From assembly GCA_023511475.1 (NCBI GenBank), contig JAIMBM010000040.1:1-12340 (forward strand): a stretch of DNA of 12,340 nt. The letters run 5' to 3'. This stretch comes from Anaerolineae bacterium (GTDB lineage Bacteria; Chloroflexota; Anaerolineae; SpSt-313). Each line of letters begins with the position of its first letter. Within the stretch, counting starts at the first letter, position 1. Below are positions 5,905-12,340 of the stretch, in pieces. Under the pieces are notes generated by a model that saw only the letters and a list, made by a program, of their open reading frames with translations, was not told the DNA's origin and made no database searches. Both the position numbers and the translations under genes were made by a program.

Positions 5905-6696
5905 ATGGAGGACCTCTCCCGGATCTCGGGCCTGCCGCTGTGGCTGGACGTGGCCCGTGGCACCATGGTTCTGGCTCAGCCGGGTGGGATGCTGAGGGGC
6001 GAGCCGCAGTCGCTGGAGGCGGCACGTGAGGTTCTTCTGGAGCCGGGGGCAGTCGCGCCGGAGGTGCTCTACTGGACCTTCCGCGACGTGGTCCTCCCGG
6101 CCGACGTCGGCGTCTACCGGGAGCAGGGTCTGCGGCACAGTCTGCTCCTCTTGCGTCCTGGCAGGATCGGGAGGGAGTATGTCAAGACCCACGGCCATCG
6201 GGAGGCGCTGGCCGACGGTGTCGGCAGCCCCGAGGCCTATGGGGTTCTGTACGGCAGGGCGGTCTTTTTGCTGCAGAAGGCGATCCAGCAGGGCGGAGAG
6301 TGGCGGGAGGCGACGCGGTTGACAGATGTTCGCTGGATCGAGGCGGCAGCTGGCGACAAGGTGGTCGTCCCGGCGGGGTACGGCGTGGTCGTGGCCAATA
6401 CGGGTCAGGGGCCCCTCCTGCTCTCCAATCTGGCCGCCGCCGATTCCTGGCCTGCCTATCGGGCCTATGACCGGATGCAGGGGGCTGCCTATTATATTGT
6501 AGCGCGGGGGCGCAGGCCGCGGGCAGTGCCGAACCCGCGCTATGAGCAGCCGCTCGTGCCGCCCCTGAGGGATGCGCCTGTCGAAGCTTCGCAGCTTGGC
6601 GTCGAGCTGGAGCGGCCCCTGTACAGCGCCGTCGTGCACGATCCAGAGCGCTTTGGCTGGCTGCGCGCGGGAGAAGGAGGAACTGACGTGTGCTGA
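5905..6696 (+). CDS. Cupin-type glucose-6-phosphate isomerase family protein, divergent metal site
   Basis: A 263-residue protein of the archaeal-type (cupin) phosphoglucose isomerase family, which interconverts glucose 6-phosphate and fructose 6-phosphate using a bound metal. The signature runs from IGREYVKTHGH (88-98) through SPEAYGVLYG (108-117) to VVPAGYGVVVANTG (154-167). Aligned with Pyrococcus furiosus PGI (ligands H88, H90, E97, H136), this protein has H98, E100, E110 and V161. The second His has become Glu and the fourth has become Val, so the metal site is weakened or lost and activity as an isomerase is doubtful. It is about 70 residues longer than the archaeal enzymes, mostly after the cupin. 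ATG 5905 is the first ATG after the PRC gene; its ribosome binding site is poor, and the frame is open back to a TTG at 5737 that would overlap the PRC gene. The last 7 bases overlap the next gene, so the two are translationally linked. Confidence 0.75.
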   Translation: MEDLSRISGLPLWLDVARGTMVLAQPGGMLRGEPQSLEAAREVLLEPGAVAPEVLYWTFRDVVLPADVGVYREQGLRHSLLLLRPGRIGREYVKTHGHREALADGVGSPEAYGVLYGRAVFLLQKAIQQGGEWREATRLTDVRWIEAAAGDKVVVPAGYGVVVANTGQGPLLLSNLAAADSWPAYRAYDRMQGAAYYIVARGRRPRAVPNPRYEQPLVPPLRDAPVEASQLGVELERPLYSAVVHDPERFGWLRAGEGGTDVC

Positions 6697-7295
6697 GGGG
6701 CGAGGAGCGCCGATCCCGGCTCGAGGAGATCGCCGCAGAGGTTCGGGTCTGTGAGCAGTGTCGGCTGAGCGGATCCCGGCGTATCGCGGTTCCCGGCGAG
6801 GGGCCGCTGGTCCCCGAGTTGCTCTGGCTGGGTGAGGCGCCCGGCGACCGGGAGGACGCGACGGGGAGGCCCTTCGTGGGGCCGGCGGGGTCGTTTCTGA
6901 GGCGCGAGATGAGCGCCGCGGGGCTCGAGCCGGATGCGGCCTTTTTCACAAACGTTGTGAAGTGCCGTCCGCCGGGGAACCGGACTCCCCGCGTGGACGA
7001 GGTGGCGATCTGCACGACCCTGTATCTGGCGCGACAGATCGAGTTGCTTCAGCCTCTCGGCATTGTGGTGCTCGGGTCCACTGCAGCAGAGGCGCTGCTG
7101 GCGGACAGGGTCAAGATGACGGAGGACCACGGGGTCTGGCGGCGGGACTATAACCTGACGGCCCAAGAGATCCCGGTTTTCGTGACCTACCATCCTGCGG
7201 CGGCGCTGCGGAATGAGCGGTGGCGCGCTGAGCTGCGAGCAGACCTGCTGGCCCTGGCGGCATCGATGGCACGCGTGTTTCAGCCGTCGGCCTAG
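6690..7295 (+). CDS. Uracil-DNA glycosylase, family 4 (iron-sulfur)
   Basis: A 201-residue DNA repair enzyme that removes uracil arising from cytosine deamination. The motifs of family 4 UDG are complete: GEAPGDRED (48-56) with GRPFVGPAG (59-67), NVVKCRPPGNRTP (88-100), and HPAAALR (168-174). The four cysteines that hold the 4Fe-4S cluster in this family are C21, C24, C92 and C108. Start GTG 6690 lies 9 bases after AAGGAGG (6674-6680) and overlaps the end of the previous gene by 7 bases. Length is typical of thermophile and bacterial family 4 enzymes. Family 5 (UdgB) is excluded by the GEAPGxxED catalytic motif. It is the third gene of a probable PRC/isomerase/UDG/DUF2267 transcript with no functional link obvious to me. 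Confidence 0.93.
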   Translation: MLRGEERRSRLEEIAAEVRVCEQCRLSGSRRIAVPGEGPLVPELLWLGEAPGDREDATGRPFVGPAGSFLRREMSAAGLEPDAAFFTNVVKCRPPGNRTPRVDEVAICTTLYLARQIELLQPLGIVVLGSTAAEALLADRVKMTEDHGVWRRDYNLTAQEIPVFVTYHPAAALRNERWRAELRADLLALAASMARVFQPSA

Positions 7296-7370
7296 CCGTC
7301 GCAGCCCAGAGGATACGGCGGCGCAGCTACTCGGACGAGCCCCCCGCAGGGAAATCGAGGTGAGGAGTCG

Positions 7371-7751
7371 ATGACAGCTCTCGAGTTCTACCGAAAGGTG
7401 CGCGATCGCCTCGGCCTGGCGGACATCGAGGAGGCCGAGACGGCGACGCGGTCCGTTCTGGCGGCGCTGGCCGATCGGATCACCGACGATGAGGCCAACG
7501 ACATGGCCAGCCAGCTGCCTACCGAGCTGGGTGACTTTATCCGTCGGCGGACGGGGCCTCCGCAGGAGATGGACATGGATACGTTCATCTCCCGCATTCA
7601 GAGCGACCTGGACCTTGAGGAGTGGCAGCACGCGGCGAATGTGACGCGGGGCGTCTTCTCGGTGCTGAAGGAGGCCGTGTCCGAGGGTGAATGGCGGGAC
7701 GTGGTGAGCCAGCTCCCGGCGGAGCTGCAGGATATGTTTGTGAGGGCGTAG
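7371..7751 (+). CDS. DUF2267 domain protein
   Basis: A 126-residue acidic protein of the DUF2267 family, function unknown; members often occur near stress-related genes. Two homologous halves of about 50 residues are visible: FYRKVRDRLGL...TRSVLAALADRIT...ASQLPTELGDFI (about 5-56) and FISRIQSDLDL...TRGVFSVLKEAVS...VSQLPAELQDMFV (about 71-124). Each half is expected to be a helical bundle. The start at ATG 7371 is supported by TGAGGAG (7361-7367) and the family N-terminus. It lies 75 bases after the uracil-DNA glycosylase gene, so it may be in the same transcript. No membrane segment or signal peptide. Confidence 0.85.
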   Translation: MTALEFYRKVRDRLGLADIEEAETATRSVLAALADRITDDEANDMASQLPTELGDFIRRRTGPPQEMDMDTFISRIQSDLDLEEWQHAANVTRGVFSVLKEAVSEGEWRDVVSQLPAELQDMFVRA

Positions 7752-7827
7752 GGGGATGGGGTCGGAGCGCTGAGGCAAGGCGGTCTGTGGGGCAGAGGTT
7801 GCGGGCCTGACCCACCCCTCCCACGCT

Positions 7828-7845
7828 GCATGCGGGAAGGCATGC
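7828..7845. terminator. Hairpin between DUF2267 gene and fni
   Basis: GCATGC at 7828-7833 and again at 7840-7845 pair around GGGAAG. GACCC (7809-7813) and GGGTC (7850-7854) could extend this into a larger branched structure. A second small hairpin (CGGGC-ATC-GCCCG, 7870-7882) follows. The gap must end the upstream transcript before the fni promoter, but no T-run is present. The remainder of 7752-7896 shows nothing I can identify. Confidence 0.25.
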
Positions 7846-7896
7846 CAGAGGGTCGGACCTGAGGGCCTCCGGGCATCGCCCGACCGTGCCCGCCGT

Positions 7897-7925
7897 TTGA
7901 CATCGTTATCGCCGCCCGCTATAGT
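7897..7925 (+). promoter_or_regulatory. Near-consensus sigma-70 promoter for fni operon
   Basis: TTGACA (7897-7902) is a perfect -35 and TATAGT (7920-7925) matches 5 of 6 -10 bases, with the ideal 17-base spacer. The predicted transcription start is about 7932, so the message begins at or within a few bases of ATG 7934. Confidence 0.85.
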
Positions 7926-7933
7926 AGACGGCG

Positions 7934-8992
7934 ATGCTTGGACAACGCAAGATCGATCACATCAACATCTGTCTGAACGAGGACGTCGCCTTTCGAGGCG
8001 TGACGGCGGGATTCGAGCGCTACCGGCTCGTCCACCGGGCCCTGCCGGAGCTGGCTCCCGAGGACGTTGACCTCAGCACCACCTTCCTCGGACGCCGGCT
8101 ACGTGCGCCTCTGCTCATCTCGCCGATGACCGGGGGGACGCCCCTGGCCGGCGAGATCAACCGCCGCCTTGCCGGCGCCGCCCAGTGGCTCGGGTTGGCC
8201 ATGGGCGTTGGGTCGCAGCGTGCTGCCATCGAAGAGCCGACCCTCGCCCTTACCTACCATGTGCGAGATGTTGCGCCGGATATCATCCTCCTCGCCAACC
8301 TTGGCGCCGTGCAACTCAACTATGGGTACGGGCTCGACGAGTGTCGCCGCGCCGTCGAGATGATCGGGGCCGACGGCCTCGTGCTGCACCTCAATCCCCT
8401 TCAGGAGTACCTCCAGAGCGAGGGCAACGCCAACTTTCGCACGCTTCTACCCAAGATCGCCCACATCTGCCATGGGCTTGGCGTGCCGGTGATCGCCAAG
8501 GAGGTCGGGTGGGGGCTCTCGCCGGAGGTGGTCCGCGCCCTCTTCGATGCAGGTGTTTCGGCTGTGGACGTGGCCGGTGCCGGCGGGACCTGCTGGAGCC
8601 GGGTGGAGGCCTATCGACGGCCCGGCGAAGCCCATGTGCGGCTCGCGGCGGCCTTCGAGCAGTGGGGTATCCCAACGGCCGAGGCGATCCGCGGGGCACG
8701 GCTCGCCGCAGGCCCCGAGCGTACGATCATCGGCTCGGGTGGGGTGCGGGACGGCCTGCAGGTAGCCAAGGCCCTGGCACTCGGGGCTGATCTGGCCGGC
8801 CTTGCGCTTCCGCTGCTCAGACCTGCCACCGTGTCGACAGAGGCCGTGATCGAGCGGCTCGAGCAGCTCCTCGCAGAGCTGCGGCTCGCCGCCTTCCTGA
8901 CCGGATCTAGGACGGTTGCGGACCTGCGGCGCGCTCCGCTGGCGCCTGCAGGCTCCCCTGAGTCGGCGGGGGGAGAGAGCCATGGCGCATGA
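7934..8992 (+). CDS. fni: Isopentenyl-diphosphate delta-isomerase, type 2
   Basis: A 352-residue FMN/NADPH-dependent enzyme converting isopentenyl diphosphate to dimethylallyl diphosphate, the entry to isoprenoid synthesis. Family motifs are complete: the N-terminal RK-x-DH (5-9), SPMTGG (63-68), MGVGSQR (90-96), and HLNPLQE (152-158) with the Gln/Glu pair used in catalysis and Mg2+ binding. These are followed by AKEVGWG, the VDVAGAGGTCW phosphate-binding segment and the GSGGVRDG FMN-phosphate loop. The TIM barrel spans nearly the whole length, and the last 30 residues are a poorly conserved tail. ATG 7934 is fixed by the family N-terminus. No Shine-Dalgarno is present, and the promoter's predicted start coincides with the ATG, so translation is probably leaderless. 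It overlaps the next gene by 11 bases, forming a two-gene isoprenoid operon. Confidence 0.95.
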   Translation: MLGQRKIDHINICLNEDVAFRGVTAGFERYRLVHRALPELAPEDVDLSTTFLGRRLRAPLLISPMTGGTPLAGEINRRLAGAAQWLGLAMGVGSQRAAIEEPTLALTYHVRDVAPDIILLANLGAVQLNYGYGLDECRRAVEMIGADGLVLHLNPLQEYLQSEGNANFRTLLPKIAHICHGLGVPVIAKEVGWGLSPEVVRALFDAGVSAVDVAGAGGTCWSRVEAYRRPGEAHVRLAAAFEQWGIPTAEAIRGARLAAGPERTIIGSGGVRDGLQVAKALALGADLAGLALPLLRPATVSTEAVIERLEQLLAELRLAAFLTGSRTVADLRRAPLAPAGSPESAGGESHGA

Positions 8993-10007
8993 CCTTCGGC
9001 CGTACCTCGAGGCTTTGGACGCCACCCTCCGGGACGTCTTCGTCACCCCTTCACCCGAGCTGGCCGACTTTTACGGTATGATGCGCTACCACCTCGGGTG
9101 GGTGGACGAGAGCTTTCAACCTGTCGCTGCACCGGGAGGGAAGCGGGTCCGCCCGCTGATCTGCCTGTTCTCCTGTGAGGCTGCGGGTGGAGACTGGCGC
9201 TCGGCTCTGCCCCTCGCGGCTGGCCTCGAACTCATCCACAACTTTTCGCTGCTGCACGACGACATCGAAGATGCCAGCCGGACGCGCCGTCACCGTCCGA
9301 CCGTTTGGGCCCTGTGGGGCGTGCCCAAGGCGATCAACGCCGGCGATGCCATGTTCTCGCTGGCCCGCCGTGCCGTCCTAGGCCTCGCGGATGTCGGCGT
9401 CCCCCTGCCGACAGTGCTCCGGGTGGTGCGCTGCATCGAGGAGACGAGCCTGGCCCTCTGCCAGGGGCAGCACCTGGATATCGCCTTTGAGAGCCGGGCG
9501 CAGGTGTCGCTCGATAGCTACCTGCGGATGATCGAGGGCAAGACAGCTGCGCTTCTGGCCTGCGCCGCTGAGACCGGCGCACTCGTCGGGGGGGCTGGCA
9601 GTGCGAGCAGCGGCTTCCGGTCGTTCGGCCACGAGCTTGGGCTTGCCTTCCAGATCATCGATGACATACTGGGAATCTGGGGCGACCCTGCCGTCACCGG
9701 CAAGCCCGTTGCGGATGACATCCGCAACCGGAAGAAGACGTTGCCGATTCTCTACGCCCAGGAGTACCTGGAGAGCCGGGGGGACTCGCGCCTTGCCGGG
9801 CTCTTCTCGCGACCAATCCGCCGCAAGGCGGATATCGAGGCCGTCCTGCGCTGTCTTGACGAGGCCGGAGCGCGAAAGCACGCCGAGGAGCTCGCCTCGC
9901 TGCACACGCAGCGGGCGCTCGCCGCGCTTGAGAGCGCGGCCACGCCCAGCCCGGCACGGGAGGCGCTCCGCGACCTTGCGCTGAGGCTGGTGTCTCGGGA
10001 GGGATAG
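8982..10007 (+). CDS. Polyprenyl diphosphate synthase (likely geranylgeranyl type)
   Basis: A 341-residue trans-isoprenyl diphosphate synthase that condenses the allylic diphosphate made by Fni with further IPP units. GGKRVRP (52-58) binds IPP. The first Asp-rich motif is DDIED (93-97). The second is DDILG-IWGD (227-235), with Gly at the third Asp position as is common in GGPP synthases of high-GC bacteria, followed by KPVADDIRNRKKTLP. Phe at position -5 (F88) and Ser at -4 before the first motif fit a C20-type chain-length control as described for archaeal GGPP synthase, but product length is an inference. ATG 8982 follows a GGGGGGAGAGA stretch and overlaps the end of fni by 11 bases, indicating translational coupling. 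The frame is open upstream to 8916, inside fni, but that lacks a ribosome binding site. Confidence 0.92.
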   Translation: MAHDLRPYLEALDATLRDVFVTPSPELADFYGMMRYHLGWVDESFQPVAAPGGKRVRPLICLFSCEAAGGDWRSALPLAAGLELIHNFSLLHDDIEDASRTRRHRPTVWALWGVPKAINAGDAMFSLARRAVLGLADVGVPLPTVLRVVRCIEETSLALCQGQHLDIAFESRAQVSLDSYLRMIEGKTAALLACAAETGALVGGAGSASSGFRSFGHELGLAFQIIDDILGIWGDPAVTGKPVADDIRNRKKTLPILYAQEYLESRGDSRLAGLFSRPIRRKADIEAVLRCLDEAGARKHAEELASLHTQRALAALESAATPSPAREALRDLALRLVSREG

Positions 10008-10023
10008 CTGCGCGCTCGCGCCG

Positions 10024-10041
10024 CGCGCGGGGCACCGCGCG
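10024..10041. terminator. Hairpin in convergent gap
   Basis: CGCGCGG (10024-10030) and CCGCGCG (10035-10041) pair perfectly around GGCA in the 37-base gap between two convergent genes. The position suits a terminator acting on both strands, but no T-run is present on either side. Confidence 0.4.
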
Positions 10042-10044
10042 ACG

Positions 10045-10944
10045 TTACCCGCAGACCACGCGCAACCGCTGTGGCAGAACCTCCATCTCGAGGCGATGCG
10101 CGTCGAGGGTATAGATTTCCCCGTCGACATGCGAGGGAAGGCCCCCGTCCGAGGTTACCACGATCTTGTGTGCACGCACCATGGTGACCGGCGGCTTGTT
10201 CACGTGGGTCCCGCGGATCACGTGGGGTATGAGCCGCAGGATCTCCAACCGGCTCACCTCCCGCGCCAGGCACAGATCAAACACCCCGTCGTCGACCTCT
10301 GCCGAAGGCGTGAGCATGAACCCTCCGCCGATGCGCCGCCCGTTGCCTACTGAGACGAGCAGCATCTTCCCCCGAACCTCGGTGCCATCATAGTTCACGC
10401 ACACCGTCGGCGCCTTGTAGTAGACGAATATGGTCTCCAGCGCCGAGAGCAGATAGAGGAGCAGCCCCCGCAGCCGGCGGTACTTGCGGGACACGATATT
10501 GACGGCCGCGTCAAAGCCGATGCCGACCGCGTTGGCGAAGTAGCGATCGTCGATGCGGCCGACGTCTATCAGGCGCGTCTTGCCTTCGGCGAGGCGACGG
10601 CAGGCGCCTGCGAGCCCATCTTTCGCTCTGAACATGTAGTCAAAGTCATTCCCCGAGCCGGCCGGTATCACCCCGAGCGTGCCTATGGGGCCTCCATTAT
10701 CGTGGGCGCGGACCAGCCCGTTGAGGACCTCGTGGACCGTCCCATCGCCCCCGACGGCGACGACCGGGTTGCAGCCCTCCCGGGCTGCCTCCTCCGCCAG
10801 GCGTATTCCGTCCCCTGGCGCCCCGGTCTGCACCAGGTCAAAGGCGGCGCCGAGGCCCTCAAGCAGCCGGCGGGCGTACTCGGCCGTCCGGATGGCATAG
10901 CCGCGTCCTGCCGCAGGGTTTACGATCAATCGCATCCGCGTCAT
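10045..10944 (-). CDS. Diacylglycerol kinase family lipid kinase (YegS/BmrU/DagK type)
   Basis: A 299-residue lipid kinase that phosphorylates diacylglycerol or a similar lipid with ATP, probably at the inner face of the membrane, and recycles lipid for phospholipid synthesis. The catalytic domain has VNPAAGRG (8-15), GGDGT (65-69) with HEVLNGL, PAGSGNDF, and NAVGIGFDAAV. The C-terminal beta-sandwich has GGGFMLTPSAEVDDGVFDL and ends with the VDGE motif. ATG 10944 is chosen because the conserved N-terminus starts there. Further ATG (10935) and GTG (10953, 10980) starts are possible; the longest would add 12 residues that lack conservation. It converges on the polyprenyl synthase gene and is followed upstream by trpD in the same orientation, 221 bases away, so it is probably transcribed separately. 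No clear promoter was seen. Confidence 0.9.
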   Translation of the reverse strand: MTRMRLIVNPAAGRGYAIRTAEYARRLLEGLGAAFDLVQTGAPGDGIRLAEEAAREGCNPVVAVGGDGTVHEVLNGLVRAHDNGGPIGTLGVIPAGSGNDFDYMFRAKDGLAGACRRLAEGKTRLIDVGRIDDRYFANAVGIGFDAAVNIVSRKYRRLRGLLLYLLSALETIFVYYKAPTVCVNYDGTEVRGKMLLVSVGNGRRIGGGFMLTPSAEVDDGVFDLCLAREVSRLEILRLIPHVIRGTHVNKPPVTMVRAHKIVVTSDGGLPSHVDGEIYTLDAHRLEMEVLPQRLRVVCG

Positions 10945-10981
10945 GGGCACCACACCTGTCCTGAATCCCTCCACCAGCACC

Positions 10982-10992
10982 TACACCGTGTA
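10982..10992. promoter_or_regulatory. 11-bp palindrome upstream of the lipid kinase gene
   Basis: TACAC-C-GTGTA is a perfect dyad 37 bases before ATG 10944, in the likely 5' region of the minus-strand lipid kinase. It could be an operator, but there is no promoter call nearby to anchor it. Confidence 0.2.
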
Positions 10993-11080
10993 ACCCCGGG
11001 CATCCCTGAAGGTTGCTCCGTGGGACGCTCCTGCCACGCTCACATATGCAAGCCAGCGATGGCACAGCCGACTCAGGCAA

Positions 11081-11115
11081 GGGCTGTGGCGGGTCACTTG
11101 TGCCCGCCACAGCCC
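11081..11115 (-). terminator. 13-bp perfect stem-loop after trpD
   Basis: GGGCTGTGGCGGG (11081-11093) pairs perfectly with CCCGCCACAGCCC (11103-11115) around a 9-base loop, 51 bases past the trpD stop on the minus strand. The position and strength fit transcription termination between trpD and the lipid kinase gene. No T-run follows on the minus strand (TTGCCTGAG), so the call rests on stem strength. The rest of the 10945-11165 gap shows only the palindrome at 10982. Confidence 0.55.
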
Positions 11116-11165
11116 GAACGAAGGCACGGCACCCGCCGGTCAGTCGGGGGCGCTGCTTTCTCAGT

Positions 11166-12191
11166 CTAGCCCGAGAAGGAACGGCTGAAGGCGATCAGTT
11201 CCTCAAGCTTGCGACGCGCCCGACCGTCGTCGATCGCCTGCGCTGCCAGTGCAAGGGCCTCTCCGAGGTCGCTCGTCAGACCGGCCACCAGCAGGGTCAC
11301 AGCGGCGTTGAGCAAGACAATATCCCGTCGCGGACCCTTCTCCCCGTCGAGGATGGCCCGGGCAATAGCCGCGTTGGTCTGCGGCGTGCCCCCTGCCAGG
11401 TCGGCGACGCGGGCGCGTGGCAGCCCGAGCTCGAGGGCGTCGAGAGCAAAGGTCGAGAGGCCACTCGAGTCCAGGCGGCTCACTTTGTTCACACCCGTGG
11501 TCGAGAACTCGTCCATGCCGTCGGCACCGGCCACGACGAGTGCTGCCCGGCTGCCCAGCGCGCCTAGGGCTTGCGCTACCAGTTCGGTCAGGGCAGCCGA
11601 GTACACGCCCACGACCTGCGCGGGCGCCGAGGCAGGGTTGGTCAGCGGGCCGAGCACGTCGAACACGGTGTGCAGACCGATCTCGGCACGGGCACGGCTC
11701 GCGTGCGCCAGCGCGGGGTGCAGCAGAGGAGCGAAGAGGAAACCGATCCCCACGGTGTCGATGCAGGCCGCGACCTGCTCAGGCGACAAACTCAGATTGA
11801 CGCCCAGCGCCTCGAGGAGGTCGGCGCTGCCACAGCGCTGGGACATGGAGCGGGCGCCGTGCTTGGCCACCGCCACGCCTGCGCCCGCCACAACAAAGGC
11901 TGCCACCGAGGAGATGTTAAAGGTTCCGGGCTGATCACCGCCGGTGCCGGATATGTCCACGAGGTCCCTGCGGTTGGGCAGCACGGGTCGGGCGAGGCGC
12001 CGCATCGCCCGCGCACAGCCGGTGATCTCTGCGGCCGTCTCGCCCTTCATGTGCAGCGCCGTCAGAAACGCACCGGTCTGTGCCGGAGTAGCGCCTCCCT
12101 CAAGGACCAGCGACATGGCCGCGAATGCCTCTTCTTCGGTCAGGTCGCGGCCTGCCGTCAGTGTCGCGATCGCATCCCGGATGTTGCCCAC
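11166..12191 (-). CDS. trpD: Anthranilate phosphoribosyltransferase
   Basis: A 341-residue enzyme of tryptophan synthesis that joins anthranilate to PRPP. The PRPP site is intact: GTGGD (82-86), NIS (92-94), KHG (110-112) and the GSAD turn (121-124). The metal-binding DE in DEFS, GPLTNPA, and the Arg ten residues after the HPAL histidine (anthranilate contact) are present. Two positions differ from the family. The Asn of the KHGNRS motif, which contacts anthranilate in the Sulfolobus enzyme, is A113, and the usual SKSGSAD is SQRCGSAD. The start is GTG 12191 with GAGGAG (12200-12205) 8 bases upstream and a good promoter beyond that. It stands alone: no other trp gene is visible on either side. 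TrpD2/YbiB-type proteins are an alternative but they lose more of the PRPP motifs, so TrpD is preferred. Confidence 0.9.
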   Translation of the reverse strand: MGNIRDAIATLTAGRDLTEEEAFAAMSLVLEGGATPAQTGAFLTALHMKGETAAEITGCARAMRRLARPVLPNRRDLVDISGTGGDQPGTFNISSVAAFVVAGAGVAVAKHGARSMSQRCGSADLLEALGVNLSLSPEQVAACIDTVGIGFLFAPLLHPALAHASRARAEIGLHTVFDVLGPLTNPASAPAQVVGVYSAALTELVAQALGALGSRAALVVAGADGMDEFSTTGVNKVSRLDSSGLSTFALDALELGLPRARVADLAGGTPQTNAAIARAILDGEKGPRRDIVLLNAAVTLLVAGLTSDLGEALALAAQAIDDGRARRKLEELIAFSRSFSG

Positions 12192-12231
12192 GGATATTGC
12201 TCCTCAGCTCCGCCCGCCCCCACTTGCGGCG

Positions 12232-12260
12232 ATTGTAGAGTAAAGCCTGAAGGCTGTCAA
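12232..12260 (-). promoter_or_regulatory. Near-consensus sigma-70 promoter for trpD
   Basis: On the minus strand TTGACA (12260-12255) and TACAAT (12237-12232) are separated by 17 bases; -35 is perfect and -10 matches 5 of 6. Transcription should begin near 12225, giving a 34-base leader with the GAGGAG site. The spacer holds an interrupted palindrome, AGCCT-GA-AGGCT (12244-12255), that could be an operator. Confidence 0.8.
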
Positions 12261-12312
12261 TCGGTGACTGCGAGCCGCATGCTGGCAGCCCCAGTTCTCT
12301 GTGCGGAGTTTG

Positions 12313-12334
12313 CCCCCACCCCGCCCCCTCCCCC
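12313..12334 (-). other. G-quadruplex-forming motif upstream of trpD promoter
   Basis: On the minus strand, four runs of 5, 5, 4 and 5 G are separated by single bases (plus-strand C runs at 12313-12317, 12319-12322, 12324-12328 and 12330-12334). Single-base loops make this one of the most stable classes of quadruplex motif. It lies 52 bases before the -35 of the trpD promoter, on the same strand as the gene. The rest of 12261-12340 shows nothing else recognisable. Confidence 0.7.
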
Positions 12335-12340
12335 ATTCAG

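Noticed and set aside
6540..7778. Antisense open frame of 412 codons opposite the isomerase, UDG and DUF2267 genes
   Set aside because: It spans three well supported plus-strand genes and resembles no protein family.
1..12340. CRISPR array, tRNA, rRNA, insertion sequence or prophage
   Set aside because: No regularly spaced direct repeats, cloverleaf, rRNA segment, transposase or integrase was seen; codon use is uniform across the window.

Overview
This is a gene-dense, GC-rich bacterial chromosomal segment with no mobile element, CRISPR array, tRNA or rRNA that I can see. Ten genes run on the plus strand (181-10007) and two on the minus strand (10045-12191). Almost all are housekeeping or metabolic. 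The lineage cannot be fixed from 12 kb. A type 2 (FMN-dependent) isopentenyl diphosphate isomerase, a soluble SdhA/FrdA-like pair, a cupin-type phosphoglucose isomerase and a family 4 iron-sulfur uracil-DNA glycosylase suggest a GC-rich, possibly uncultivated lineage (Armatimonadota or a similar phylum would fit). Two sigma-54-type promoters, if real, argue against Actinobacteria and Cyanobacteria, which generally lack RpoN.

Layout. (1) 181-2529: iron-sulfur subunit plus flavoprotein of a succinate dehydrogenase/fumarate reductase-like enzyme, with no membrane anchor in view. (2) 2537-2593: two near-identical palindromes. (3) 2627-3813: sigma-54-type promoter and an AI-2E/PerM family permease. 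(4) 3944-5082: a second, almost identical sigma-54-type promoter, a 314-residue protein of unknown function and a solitary rpmJ (ribosomal protein L36). (5) 5166-7751: two-PRC-domain protein, divergent cupin phosphoglucose isomerase, uracil-DNA glycosylase and a DUF2267 protein. (6) 7897-10007: a near-consensus sigma-70 promoter drives fni and an overlapping polyprenyl diphosphate synthase, an isoprenoid supply operon whose first message is probably leaderless. (7) Convergent minus-strand part: a diacylglycerol/sphingosine-kinase-family lipid kinase (10045-10944) and trpD (11166-12191), the latter with its own near-consensus promoter and a strong G-quadruplex motif upstream.

The most useful observations are regulatory and residue-level. 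The sigma-54-type element TGGCAC-N5-TTGCTC occurs twice, before unrelated neighbouring genes. fni appears leaderless. The cupin phosphoglucose isomerase lacks two of its four metal-binding histidine/glutamate positions. TrpD carries Ala where the family has the anthranilate-contacting Asn. rpmJ lies outside its usual ribosomal operon. I did not find a clear new multi-gene system.
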